Shown piece after piece: positions 25,360-33,625 of a stretch of 64,000 bases of DNA. This DNA comes from an uncultured Eubacteriales bacterium. GTDB taxonomy: Bacteria > Bacillota > Clostridia > Oscillospirales > Oscillospiraceae. Where the stretch lies: NCBI GenBank assembly GCA_900319695.1, contig ONPN01000007.1:1-64000 (forward strand), read 5' to 3'. The translations under genes and the position numbers were made by a program. The stretch's first letter is position 1. Every line of letters begins with the position of its first letter. Under the pieces are notes generated by a model that searched no databases, was not told the origin of the DNA, and saw only the letters and a list, made by a program, of their open reading frames with translations.

Positions 25360-26190
25360 TCCCCGTCCCGGGTCGATCATGCCGATGGACTCGACCATGT
25401 TGTTCTCACCGTCGAAAGCGGGCTCGCCGCTGTCGCGGATCTCGAGCTCCCGGGCGATATGCTCCAGCGTGTCCAGCGGATCGGTGCCGGTCACACTGAC
25501 GAGCCAGCCCTTTTCCGCGTTAAACAGCAGGACAAAGTTTGCCCGCTCATAGAGCCAGCGGCCCTCGCAGCCGGTGTAATCGCTCGTCAGCATGGTGATG
25601 TGCCAATCGCCCCAGTCCTCTTCTTTGACAAGGGTCACATCGCCGTTGATGACCGTTTTGAAATTCCCGGCGCGCACATTGCCGGCACTCACAATATAGG
25701 GTATCTCCGGTCCGGTTCCGCCGCCCTGATCGGAGAGATACTGCGTCCATCCCTCCTCGTCGGTATAGCCGAAGCTCGCCTCGCTCGGCAGATACCAACA
25801 GCGAAACTCCGGCCGGTTCATGCGTTCCTTCGGGCCCTCAAAGCTCAGGATCATCCCAGCGTCCGGGAAAATGATCTTCTGCTCGTCCGTGAGACGGCCT
25901 GCCGCGTCCACCGCGCGCCAGTAGCCGGTCACGGGTTCGTCGGTCTTCTTCATGTTCATAAACCAGCCGCTCACGGCGTAGGCGGCGGTCCCCAAAAGGG
26001 CCGCGATCACCGCGGCGAGGAGCAGGGTGCGCAGGGTCTTTTTTCTTATCCGATGGGGCTTCGGTTGTTCAACGCCGATCTTCTTCATTACCGTGGATTC
26101 GATGCGCCGCGCCATATCTTTGTCCCTCGCCCCGAGCGACACGCTCTCCGGGCAGTTATAGTCCATCAGATCAGAGATTCGGATTTTCAC
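25357..26190 (-). CDS. Putative anti-sigma factor, single-pass membrane protein
   Basis: A 277-residue protein with a cytosolic N-terminus (about 1-50), one membrane helix (LLLAAVIAALLGTAAYAVSGW, about 54-75) and an extracellular domain of about 200 residues. It overlaps the end of an ECF sigma gene by 20 bases; that arrangement and topology are typical of anti-sigma factors, in which the cytosolic part holds the sigma factor and the outside part senses a signal. No zinc-finger HxxxCxxC motif is seen, so it is not a ZAS-type anti-sigma. Role inferred from context. Confidence 0.65.
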   Translation of the reverse strand: MKIRISDLMDYNCPESVSLGARDKDMARRIESTVMKKIGVEQPKPHRIRKKTLRTLLLAAVIAALLGTAAYAVSGWFMNMKKTDEPVTGYWRAVDAAGRLTDEQKIIFPDAGMILSFEGPKERMNRPEFRCWYLPSEASFGYTDEEGWTQYLSDQGGGTGPEIPYIVSAGNVRAGNFKTVINGDVTLVKEEDWGDWHITMLTSDYTGCEGRWLYERANFVLLFNAEKGWLVSVTGTDPLDTLEHIARELEIRDSGEPAFDGENNMVESIGMIDPGRG

Positions 26191-26734
26191 AGCAGTACCC
26201 CCTCTCCGTGAAAAAGTCCCTCAGGCGCTCCCGTCCGCGCCTGAGCTTTGTCCGCACCGTCGCGCCGTTCATGTTCAGGACGGCGGCGATCTCCTCCGTC
26301 TTTTGATACAGAAAGTAGTGCCGCCGGAAGATTTCGCCGTCCGGCTCGCCGAGGGAGTCGACGGCTTCTCTCGCAATGGCGGAAAGCTCCGCGCGTAAAA
26401 CGTCCTCCTCCATGTCGCCGGGCGCGGCGATCTCCAGAAAGTCGTCGTCATCCAGCGGCTCGGCGAGCTTCCACGCCCGCAGGGCGTCCTTGGCGAGGTT
26501 GCGCGTCACCGCCGCAAGCCATGGTTTTAATTTGCCCGGCGCCACCTCGTCCCGGTGGGTCCAGAGCTTTACAAAGGCGTCGGACACGGCTTCCTCCACA
26601 TCCTCGCGGGCAAGGGGCGGGTCCATGATGTTACAGGCGACGGCGAAGAGATAGGGCGTATAGAGCGCGATGATCTCACTGAGCGCCTCGGTATCGCTCT
26701 CCCGCAATCGCCGGAGGAGCCTCTGTTCATTCAT
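26171..26734 (-). CDS. ECF-type RNA polymerase sigma factor
   Basis: A 187-residue sigma-70-family protein. Region 2 (YTPYLFAVACNIMDPPLARED to AVTRNLAKDALR) and region 4 (YFLYQKTEEIAAVLNMNGATV, then KLRRGRERL) are clear; sigma-1 and most of region 3 are absent. The ATG at 26734 has GGAGG nine bases upstream, and the start overlaps the lipoprotein stop by eight bases. It is followed by a likely anti-sigma factor. An ECF-like promoter upstream of the operon (27717-27743) suggests that it drives its own transcription. Confidence 0.92.
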   Translation of the reverse strand: MNEQRLLRRLRESDTEALSEIIALYTPYLFAVACNIMDPPLAREDVEEAVSDAFVKLWTHRDEVAPGKLKPWLAAVTRNLAKDALRAWKLAEPLDDDDFLEIAAPGDMEEDVLRAELSAIAREAVDSLGEPDGEIFRRHYFLYQKTEEIAAVLNMNGATVRTKLRRGRERLRDFFTERGYCCENPNL

Positions 26735-27683
26735 TTGCCAGCACCTCCCCGGTCTTTGGATCAAAACGGACGATCCCATCGTAATCCCGCAGCAGCGCCT
26801 CATCCGCAAGGCGCACGAGATACCGCCCCGGCAGCGTATCGCTCAGGACAGAGAGCGTCTCAAGGCTCATATCCGCAAGGCAGAGGGTCTTTCGGACCCC
26901 GTCCCTGTCCCGCCAGGCGAGGGAGAGCATGACGCCCTCGCGTCCCCGCAGAATCCACATCATCAACTGGCCGTCCTCACTCCAGCCGTCAGGCGTATGT
27001 ACCTGCAGGGCGTAGCTCCGTTTCTCATCCCGCGAAAGCCCCTCCAGCGCCTTGAGCGTATCCGCTTCGAAGCAGAAGCAGCCGCGCCGCTCATAATCCC
27101 GCAGTGCGGCTTCCGTCTCGTCATAGAGGCCGTCCGGCCAATAGTCGATGTCAAAGCGCTCGCGCACCTCGTCATAGAACTGCTCAAACATGAACGTTTC
27201 GTCCATCTCCTCGCTCAGCTCGAAAAGTCTGGCCGGGGTCATGGTTACGACGGTCAGGAAGCTCCAGTCGTCGAGACTGTCGACCAGCTGATGCAAAGCG
27301 ATTACTTTCACCTCGCAGCCATCCAGCGCGTCGAACAGTCTGGCCATGCGCATGGCCTCCCCCTCGTCCAGCTCGAAGCGCACGCTGTGGGGGACAAAGT
27401 CATAGGGCTCGTCCTGCGGCAGGGAGCGAAACATCTCCAGCTCGTCCCGCTTGGCGTAGAAGCAGCCGAACTCCTCGTAGATGGAGCTCCATAGGTCTTC
27501 CATGCTCTCAAAATGCTCGCCCTCCTCGGCACGCGGGACATCCGCCTCGTTGTATATGCGGACATAGGGCGTGGCCTCCGGCGCGTGAGTGGGCCAGGGC
27601 GACGGCGCGGCTTCCGCCCTCGCGCAGCCCCCAAGCACAAGAGCCGCAAGCAAAACGATTCCATGGTATATTATCTTTTTCAT
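26727..27683 (-). CDS. Lipoprotein of an ECF sigma operon
   Basis: A 318-residue protein with a lipoprotein signal (MKKIIYHGIVLLAALVLGGC; lipobox LGGC, lipidated Cys20) and a mature domain rich in acidic and aromatic residues. No family was recognised. It is the first gene of an operon with an ECF sigma factor and a membrane anti-sigma candidate, overlapping the former by eight bases. The natural inference is a surface sensor or a target of the sigma factor. The ATG at 27683 is chosen for GGAAAGGAGA just upstream. Confidence 0.75.
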   Translation of the reverse strand: MKKIIYHGIVLLAALVLGGCARAEAAPSPWPTHAPEATPYVRIYNEADVPRAEEGEHFESMEDLWSSIYEEFGCFYAKRDELEMFRSLPQDEPYDFVPHSVRFELDEGEAMRMARLFDALDGCEVKVIALHQLVDSLDDWSFLTVVTMTPARLFELSEEMDETFMFEQFYDEVRERFDIDYWPDGLYDETEAALRDYERRGCFCFEADTLKALEGLSRDEKRSYALQVHTPDGWSEDGQLMMWILRGREGVMLSLAWRDRDGVRKTLCLADMSLETLSVLSDTLPGRYLVRLADEALLRDYDGIVRFDPKTGEVLANE

Positions 27684-27716
27684 GGGAATCTCCTTTCCAG
27701 TGCACTCACCAATCAT

Positions 27717-27743
27717 AACGCGCCGGGCGGCAAAAATGTTTCA
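27717..27743 (-). promoter_or_regulatory. ECF-type promoter upstream of lipoprotein-sigma-antisigma operon
   Basis: On the minus strand TGAAAC (27743-27738) is followed after 17 bases by CGTT (27720-27717), 34 bases ahead of the lipoprotein start. This matches the TGAAAC-N16/17-CGT pattern of Bacillus ECF sigma factors (sigma-W/M type). Confidence 0.6.
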
Positions 27744-27768
27744 GCACATGGAAAGATTTGCAAAAAAT

Positions 27769-27852
27769 CGTAGGGGTCGATCCCCAGATCGACCCGCCGG
27801 CAAACGTACGTCTGCGTAAAGCAGCGGGCCGATGAGGGCATCGGCCCCTACG
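27769..27852. repeat. Dispersed repeat family D, long copy
   Basis: Begins CGTAGGGG and ends CCCCTACG (terminal inverted repeat). Inside are two hairpins, GGGTCGAT...GATCGACCC-like and GGGCCGATG...CATCGGCCC. It lies between the ECF operon promoter and the methyltransferase gene end and is related to 24251-24280. Confidence 0.65.
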
Positions 27853-27872
27853 GATTATCAGAAAAAATCTTT

Positions 27873-28694
27873 TCATTCTTCACGCTTTGCCAGACACAGC
27901 GCATAGAACGCGACGGCGCTGGCGGCGGCCACATTGAGGGAGTCGACCCCGTGGCTCATGGGGATGCGCACCGTGTAGTCGCAGGAAGCGATCGTCTCCG
28001 CGGCGAGGCCATCCCCCTCGGTGCCGAGCACGACGGCGAGCTTCTTGATCCCCGGCAGGCGCGGGTCCGCGACGCTCAGGGAGTCGTCCCGCAGGGCCAT
28101 GGCCGCGGTCTGAAAGCCCTGCTCATGCAGCATGGCCTGCCAGTCCCCTTCGGGCAGATAGCTCCACGGCACCTGGAACACCGTCCCCATGCTGACGCGC
28201 ACGGCGCGGCGGTAGAGGGGATCGCTGCCCGCGCTGGTCAGCAGCACCGCGTCCACTCCGAGGGCCGCGGCGGAGCGGAAGATCGCCCCCAAGTTTGTGG
28301 GATTCATCACGTTTTCCAGCACCGCCACCCGGCGGGCGTTCCGGCAGAGCTCTTCCGCCGTGGGAAGCGTCGGCCGACGCATGGCGCACAGCAGGCCGCG
28401 CGTGAGGTGAAAGCCCGTGATCTGCACCAGCACCTCGAGCTCCGCCGTGTAGACCGGGATGTCCCCCAGGCGTTCGAGCAACTCCTTCGCCCGCCCCTCG
28501 GCGAGCTTTTTCTCCATCAGCGCCGATACCGGCACACAGCCCGCGTCCAGCGCCCGCTCCACGACAAGCGGGCTCTCGGCGATAAAGACGGCGTTGGCGG
28601 GGTCGGCGCGGTTTAATAGCTGGTTCTCGGTCAGTCTGGCGTAGAGGTCCAGGGCGGGGTCGTTAAAATCGGTGATCTCGATCAGGCGCGGCAT
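27873..28694 (-). CDS. TrmH/SpoU family RNA 2'-O-methyltransferase
   Basis: A 273-residue SPOUT-class methyltransferase. The three SpoU motifs are visible: NVMNPTNLGAIFRSAAALG, then KLAVVLGTEGDGL and IPMSHGVDSLNVAAASAVAFY, which form the trefoil-knot SAM site. The N-terminal part is a substrate-binding L30-like domain. The target is a ribose 2'-hydroxyl in rRNA or tRNA; the exact site is not evident. The ATG at 28694 has GGGAGGT upstream. It is transcribed away from the neighbouring murT-gatD pair. Confidence 0.9.
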   Translation of the reverse strand: MPRLIEITDFNDPALDLYARLTENQLLNRADPANAVFIAESPLVVERALDAGCVPVSALMEKKLAEGRAKELLERLGDIPVYTAELEVLVQITGFHLTRGLLCAMRRPTLPTAEELCRNARRVAVLENVMNPTNLGAIFRSAAALGVDAVLLTSAGSDPLYRRAVRVSMGTVFQVPWSYLPEGDWQAMLHEQGFQTAAMALRDDSLSVADPRLPGIKKLAVVLGTEGDGLAAETIASCDYTVRIPMSHGVDSLNVAAASAVAFYALCLAKREE

Positions 28695-28775
28695 GGCAAT
28701 ACCTCCCATGTTTTTCGCCGCTATTATAAGCCCCGCACCGCCGTTTCGCAACTTTTGTTTCCCCGTTCAAAACGC

Positions 28776-28804
28776 TTGCCCAAGGGAATATAGTATGTTA
28801 TACT
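28776..28804 (+). promoter_or_regulatory. Promoter of murT-gatD
   Basis: TTGCCC at 28776-28781 and TATACT at 28799-28804, 17-base spacing, 40 bases ahead of the murT start, which has AAGGAG. Confidence 0.7.
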
Positions 28805-28844
28805 TAAGTTTACTTTTGGCAAATCTTCTCAAGGAGATCATTCT

Positions 28845-30221
28845 ATGTCGATACGCGCTTTTATCGCCATCTGCCTGTGCAAATTCCTGCGCCTGTTCTC
28901 GCGCCTTGTACACCGGGGCGGCACCGCCATGCCCGGGCGCTGGGCGCTCAAGGTCTGCCCGAACCTGCTGTCCATCCTCGCCCGCGGGGTGAAAACCGTG
29001 GCCGTCACCGGCACCAACGGCAAGACCACCACCTCCCGCATGATCGAGGAGGGCTTCGCCGGGCAGGGCCTCAACTACTTTGCCAACCGCTCGGGCGCAA
29101 ACCTGCTGTCCGGCATCACAACGGAGTTTGTGATGAACTCCACCCTGTTCGGAAAGTGCCGCAAGGAATACGCGGTCATCGAGTGCGACGAGGCCGCGGC
29201 CGTCAAGGTCTTCCCCCAGCTCAAGCCGGACGTTGTCCTGGTTCTGAACCTTTTCCGTGACCAGCTGGACCGCTACGGCGAGGTGACGCACACGCTGGAA
29301 AACATCCGCACGGCGCTGGATTCCCTGCCGGAGCCCATCACCGTCTGTCTCAACGCCGACTGCTCCCTGACCGCGTCGCTGGCCGAGGACGGACGGCACA
29401 ACTACCGCTTCTTCGGCATTGACAGGGGTGCCGTCCCCACCGGGAAAAAGAGCGAGCTGTCCGACGCGAGCCACTGCATCCGCTGCAAGACGGAGTACGA
29501 ATACGACTACATCACCTACGGCCATCTCGGCGGCTATCGCTGTCCGAAGTGCGGCTATCGCCGCCATGAGACGGACTACGCCGTCACCGACGTGACCGAA
29601 CAGCGCGCCGACGGCAGCAGCGTTGTCCTCCGCACACCGGACGGGGCGCAGCTGGCCGAGGTCAATCTCCCCGCCCTGTACAATGTCTACAATGCCGTCG
29701 GGGCCGTCGCCGCAATGACGGAGATGGGCATTCCCGTCAAGGCCGCCATCGGCGCGGTCGCGAGCTTCAAATGCGGTTTCGGGCGCATGGAGAGCTTTCA
29801 GCTGGGCAAAGCCGGCGCGAAGGTCATGCTGGTGAAAAACCCAGCGGGCTGCAACCAGGTGCTGGACTTCCTGCAGAATGTGAAGGAGAAATTTGTCCTC
29901 GTCGTCTGCCTCAACGACCGGGGCGCGGACGGGACGGACGTCTCCTGGATCTGGGACGCCGAGTTTGAAAAGCTCCGCACGCTCTCCGGCAGGCTTGAAC
30001 GGGTGATCGTCTCCGGCGACCGCGCCGCCGACATGGCCGTGCGCGTCAAGTACGCCGGGATCAACCCGCGCTTTGTGACGCTCGAGCACGACTATGAAAA
30101 GCTGGTCAGCTCCCTTGAAAATGAGGAGCGGCCCGTCTATATGATTCCCACCTACACCGCCATGCTGGAACTGCGCGAGACGCTGATCCGCCACTGCGGC
30201 GGCGACGAGTTTTGGGTATAA
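28845..30221 (+). CDS. murT: Lipid II isoglutaminyl synthase, Mur-ligase subunit MurT
   Basis: A 458-residue Mur-ligase-like protein. VAVTGTNGKTTTSRM is the ATP-binding loop. A C4 zinc ribbon typical of MurT follows (CIRCKTEYEYD, then CPKCGYRRHE), and the C-terminal DUF1727 domain (NPAGCNQVLDFL onward) completes it. With GatD it amidates the D-glutamate of lipid II to D-isoglutamine at the inner membrane face, activating the carboxylate with ATP. gatD starts 12 bases downstream, the usual arrangement in Gram-positive bacteria. Confidence 0.95.
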   Translation: MSIRAFIAICLCKFLRLFSRLVHRGGTAMPGRWALKVCPNLLSILARGVKTVAVTGTNGKTTTSRMIEEGFAGQGLNYFANRSGANLLSGITTEFVMNSTLFGKCRKEYAVIECDEAAAVKVFPQLKPDVVLVLNLFRDQLDRYGEVTHTLENIRTALDSLPEPITVCLNADCSLTASLAEDGRHNYRFFGIDRGAVPTGKKSELSDASHCIRCKTEYEYDYITYGHLGGYRCPKCGYRRHETDYAVTDVTEQRADGSSVVLRTPDGAQLAEVNLPALYNVYNAVGAVAAMTEMGIPVKAAIGAVASFKCGFGRMESFQLGKAGAKVMLVKNPAGCNQVLDFLQNVKEKFVLVVCLNDRGADGTDVSWIWDAEFEKLRTLSGRLERVIVSGDRAADMAVRVKYAGINPRFVTLEHDYEKLVSSLENEERPVYMIPTYTAMLELRETLIRHCGGDEFWV

Positions 30222-30233
30222 GGAGACGCCGAA

Positions 30234-30968
30234 ATGGAACTGAAAATCTGTCATTTGTACCCGGACGTGCTGAATCTCTACGGCGACGGCGGCAACATCC
30301 GCTGCCTGACACAGAGGCTCAACTGGCGCGGCATCGGCGTGGAGGTAACAAAAATGCCCATCGGCTCGAAGGAGAGCCTGACGGGCTTTGATCTCATCTT
30401 CATCGGCGGCGGGCAGGACTTTGAGCAGCAGGTGCTGCTGGAAGACCTGCACCGCGGCCGGGACAAAGAGCTTGTCGCCGCCATTGAGGACGGGGTCTGT
30501 GTCCTCGCCATCTGCGGCGGCTACCAGATGCTGGGCGCGTATTACGAGACCCACGACGGCAAGCGCTGCGATTTTGTCGGGGCGCTGGACCTCTGGACCG
30601 TGGGCGCGAAAAAGCGCATGATCGGGAATTATATGTACAAGGTCCCCGAAGAGCTCGGCGGCTTCACGGTCGTGGGCTTTGAAAACCACAGCGGCCAGAC
30701 CCGTCTCGGCCCCGGGGTCAAGCCTCTCGGCCAGGTTCTCGCGGGCTTCGGCAACAACGGCGAGGACGGAACGGAGGGCGCGGTTTACAAAAACGTCTTC
30801 GGCACCTACAGCCACGGCCCCCTGCTGCCGAAGAACCCGGACTTTGCGGACTTGCTGATCCGCCGCGCGCTGGAACGCAAATACGGTGCGGCGGAGCTAA
30901 CGCCGCTGGACGACGCGGCGGAGCTGCTGGCCCACGACGAGATGTGCCGCCGTTTAGGGAAACGCTGA
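30234..30968 (+). CDS. gatD: Lipid II isoglutaminyl synthase, glutaminase subunit GatD
   Basis: A 244-residue class I glutamine amidotransferase (CobB/CobQ type). The nucleophile is C94 in LAICGGYQMLG and the histidine is H194 in GTYSHGPLLP. It liberates ammonia from glutamine for MurT. It is preceded by AAGGAGACGCC 12 bases after murT. Length and partner match the family; no anomaly seen. Confidence 0.95.
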   Translation: MELKICHLYPDVLNLYGDGGNIRCLTQRLNWRGIGVEVTKMPIGSKESLTGFDLIFIGGGQDFEQQVLLEDLHRGRDKELVAAIEDGVCVLAICGGYQMLGAYYETHDGKRCDFVGALDLWTVGAKKRMIGNYMYKVPEELGGFTVVGFENHSGQTRLGPGVKPLGQVLAGFGNNGEDGTEGAVYKNVFGTYSHGPLLPKNPDFADLLIRRALERKYGAAELTPLDDAAELLAHDEMCRRLGKR

Positions 30969-30977
30969 GAAGTGCGC

Positions 30978-31631
30978 TCAGTCCCCCAGCAGCCAGTCAA
31001 GCAGCTCTTCCGCGCTGAAAAAAACACGGGAAGCACCCGCTGCGCGCAGCTCCTCCTCAGTGCGAAAGCCCCAGCCCACCGCCGCGCAGTCAAGTCCTGC
31101 GTTGCGGGCCGTCTGCAAGTCCACCTCGGTGTCGCCGACATAGACCGCGTCTTTCTTCTCCACGCCCATCTCCCGCAGCGCTTTCAGCACCGCGTCGGGA
31201 TTCGGCTTGCGGCGCACGGTCTCGCTCTCGCCGATGGCGGTCTCGAGCAGGCCTGGGAAATGCTCCTCCGCCAGTCTCCGCACGGCGGAGTCCTGCTTGT
31301 TGGAGATGACCGCCTGCTTCACGCCCGCCGCCTTCAGCGCCTCCATCAGCGGCACAATGCCGGGATAGGGCGCGGTGAGGATGGCGCAGTGGCTGTCGTA
31401 CCACGGCACGTAAGCCGCCAGCATCTCCGCGCGCAGCTCGTCCGATGTGCCGGGCGCGACCGCCATTTTAATGAGATGGGCCGCCCCGTTGCCGAGAAAG
31501 CTCGCCGCCTCACGCGCTGTGCGCTCCGGCATCCCGTACTCACGCAGGATGTGGTTGACGGCGTTGGTCAGATCCCCGAGGGTGTCGAGCACCGTGCCGT
31601 CCATGTCGAACAGGACCGCTTTGTAACGCAT
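30978..31631 (-). CDS. HAD hydrolase, phosphoglycolate phosphatase-like
   Basis: A 217-residue HAD-superfamily phosphatase. Motif I is VLFDMDGTVLDT (both catalytic aspartates), motif II is AVISNKQD, and motifs III/IV are RRKPNPDAV and YVGDTEVDLQTA. The helical cap between motifs I and II is the C1 type of Gph/PGP enzymes. The substrate is probably a small phosphorylated metabolite such as 2-phosphoglycolate, but this subfamily is promiscuous. The ATG at 31631 is favoured because GGGGGA lies seven bases upstream. It converges on gatD with only nine bases between stops. Confidence 0.88.
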   Translation of the reverse strand: MRYKAVLFDMDGTVLDTLGDLTNAVNHILREYGMPERTAREAASFLGNGAAHLIKMAVAPGTSDELRAEMLAAYVPWYDSHCAILTAPYPGIVPLMEALKAAGVKQAVISNKQDSAVRRLAEEHFPGLLETAIGESETVRRKPNPDAVLKALREMGVEKKDAVYVGDTEVDLQTARNAGLDCAAVGWGFRTEEELRAAGASRVFFSAEELLDWLLGD

Positions 31632-31698
31632 CTTGTGTTCCCCCATTTTTCATTCTTTGTATGTATTCTACCATGTCCTGCGCAAAAGTGCAAACCGC

Positions 31699-31727
31699 TT
31701 GTGCCAAAGATAAAAATATGCTATAAT
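31699..31727 (+). promoter_or_regulatory. Promoter of the secreted binding-protein-like gene
   Basis: TTGTGC at 31699-31704 and TATAAT at 31722-31727 with 17-base spacing, 44 bases before the ATG. Confidence 0.65.
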
Positions 31728-31770
31728 TCAACAGCTTGAACGGCAGATCAGACAGAGGGGAGGCGGGCGC

Positions 31771-32844
31771 ATGAATCGGAGACGGCTGAGACGGGTTCTC
31801 ATTCTGGCCGTGGCCGCCGCGCTCTGTCTGGCGATGGCTGTTATCTCCTCCGCGGCGGAGAAAAACAGCGGCCTCCGGCTCACGCTCTGGTACGACGAGG
31901 GAGAATGCTCCCCCGCGGTCATGGAAAATCTCGCCGCTCTCTGTCAGCGCGAGGCGGGGCTGCGGATCGAGCTGCAGGGCTTTCCGGACGAGGCTGCTAT
32001 GGGCCTTGCCTTTGAGGAGAAGAGACCGGATCTGGTCTACTGCAGCGCGTCTCGGGCGGACGGCTTTGAAAAATGTGCGCGTCTCGGCGCGGCCGGGGAC
32101 GCGCTCCCCCTGTCGGAGGGGCTGCGGGCCCTCTCACCGGAGATTGGCCAATCCTTCTTTCCTATCGGCGGCAGGCTTCCCCTGCTGCTGGTGAACACCG
32201 CGCTTGTCACACAGACGCACGACACATTGGAGTCCCTGCTGGCCGCGGCTGACGGATCAGCTTTTCTTGCGTCGGACGACTGGGCGGAGCTCCTGTACAC
32301 GGCAATGTGCGCGGAGGGCGCGCCTATGGCGGGCGATCCTGCCGAGGACACGAACAACAAGACCTTTCGCCGCCTGTATAACCAGCTCGCCGAGGCAGCT
32401 TTCCGGGGTGGCCTGGTCATCACGGAGCAGCCTGCGGACTATGTGCGTCAGGGACTGATCCCCTGCGCCGTCGTCCGCTCCACGTCGATCGCGGGGCTTG
32501 CGGACAGGGACGTCTACGTCCGGCCGCTCCTTCTGCCTGCGGGGACAGAGCCGCAATATCCGGCGGAGCTCATGGGCTTTGCGCTGCCCGAGGATGCGGA
32601 CACGTCGGCCGCCGCCGGCTTTCTGAGCTGGCTCTACGGTGGAAAGGCGGTCGGAGAAGCAGCCCTCGCTATGGGTCTTGTCCCGCTGTGGGAGACGCCC
32701 CAGGCCGCGACAGGACTCGACACGGCGCTCATCGGCCTGTCCCGCAGCGGGCTTGTGCGATGGTGCGTGTCAGACACGGCGTTTTTCCGAAACCGTGAGC
32801 GCTGCGAGCGCTGGCTGGACGAGACGCTGAGCATGCTGAGATAA
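31771..32844 (+). CDS. Exported solute-binding-like protein
   Basis: A 357-residue exported protein. A basic N-terminus and hydrophobic stretch (RRVLILAVAAALCLAMAVIS) form a signal peptide or anchor with no lipobox. LRLTLWYDEGECSPAVMENL followed by REAGLRIELQGF resembles the first lobe of extracellular solute-binding proteins of ABC transporters. No permease or ATPase gene lies nearby, so it is an orphan, perhaps a sensor or a divergent family member. Family assignment is moderate. Confidence 0.6.
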   Translation: MNRRRLRRVLILAVAAALCLAMAVISSAAEKNSGLRLTLWYDEGECSPAVMENLAALCQREAGLRIELQGFPDEAAMGLAFEEKRPDLVYCSASRADGFEKCARLGAAGDALPLSEGLRALSPEIGQSFFPIGGRLPLLLVNTALVTQTHDTLESLLAAADGSAFLASDDWAELLYTAMCAEGAPMAGDPAEDTNNKTFRRLYNQLAEAAFRGGLVITEQPADYVRQGLIPCAVVRSTSIAGLADRDVYVRPLLLPAGTEPQYPAELMGFALPEDADTSAAAGFLSWLYGGKAVGEAALAMGLVPLWETPQAATGLDTALIGLSRSGLVRWCVSDTAFFRNRERCERWLDETLSMLR

Positions 32845-32850
32845 AAAACG

Positions 32851-32875
32851 GTCATGGCCCCGCAAAGCCATGACA
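32851..32875 (+). terminator. Hairpin between binding-protein-like gene and hypB
   Basis: GTCATGGC...GCCATGAC stem with an eight-base loop and no T run. A weak terminator or a leader hairpin of hypB. Confidence 0.4.
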
Positions 32876-32908
32876 GCAACAATACACTATACTGATAAGA
32901 GGTGCCGT

Positions 32909-33577
32909 ATGGAAGGTTACAGAGTGCTTGAAATCAAGCAGAGCGTTTTTGAGAACAACGACCGCGAGGCGGACAAGCTGCGCGAGCAGCTCAAGAAGGA
33001 CAAGGTGTTCCTGCTGAACCTGATGTCCTCCCCCGGCTCGGGCAAGACCACGACCCTGGGCAAGACCATCGCCGCGCTGAAGAACGAGTTTCGCATCGGC
33101 GTGATGGAGGCCGACATTGACTCCGATGTGGACGCGGCCACGATTGAGAAAACCGGCGTCAAGGTCATCCAGCTCCACACCGGCGGCATGTGCCACCTGG
33201 ATGCGGGCATGACGAAGCAGGGCCTTGACGGTTTGGGCGTGCAGGACGTGGACTTTGCCATTCTGGAAAACATCGGCAATCTGGTGTGCCCGGCGGAGTT
33301 TGACACGGGCGCTGTCAAGAACGCCATGATCCTCTCCGTCCCCGAGGGGCACGACAAGCCCCTCAAGTACCCGCTTATGTTCTCGATCTGCGACGTGCTG
33401 CTCATCAACAAGATCGACGTGCTGCCTTACTTCGACTTTGACATCGAAAAATGCAAGGAATACGTCTGGCGGCTCAACCCGAAGATGAAGATCATCCCCG
33501 TCTGCGCCCGCACCGGCGAGGGCATTGACGAGTTTGCCGACTGGCTCCGCACCGAAATCCGCGCCTGGAACACCTAA
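32909..33577 (+). CDS. hypB: Hydrogenase/urease nickel incorporation GTPase HypB
   Basis: A 222-residue SIMIBI-class GTPase. The P-loop is SSPGSGKTTTL (residues 40-50). HTGGMCHLDAGM carries the metal-binding CH pair of the G domain, and ADIDSDVDA is the switch region. It lacks the N-terminal CxxCGC nickel site and histidine-rich stretch of the E. coli type. It inserts nickel into [NiFe]-hydrogenase with HypA. The ATG at 32909 is chosen for AGAGGTG upstream. No other hyp or hydrogenase gene is in the window, so this copy is isolated. Confidence 0.93.
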   Translation: MEGYRVLEIKQSVFENNDREADKLREQLKKDKVFLLNLMSSPGSGKTTTLGKTIAALKNEFRIGVMEADIDSDVDAATIEKTGVKVIQLHTGGMCHLDAGMTKQGLDGLGVQDVDFAILENIGNLVCPAEFDTGAVKNAMILSVPEGHDKPLKYPLMFSICDVLLINKIDVLPYFDFDIEKCKEYVWRLNPKMKIIPVCARTGEGIDEFADWLRTEIRAWNT

Positions 33578-33589
33578 TAGGCAAAAAAC

Positions 33590-33618
33590 GAACTCCGGAG
33601 TTTGTGGCCCCGGAGTTC
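33590..33618. terminator. Bidirectional terminator after hypB
   Basis: GAACTCCGG...CCGGAGTTC stem, with an A run to the left and TTCTTTTTA to the right. It lies between the convergent hypB and cyclic-nucleotide-binding genes. Confidence 0.75.
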
Positions 33619-33625
33619 ATTCTTT

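Noticed and set aside
28767..30815. 682-codon minus-strand frame opposite murT-gatD
   Set aside because: Shadow of two well-recognised genes; no ribosome site or family motif.
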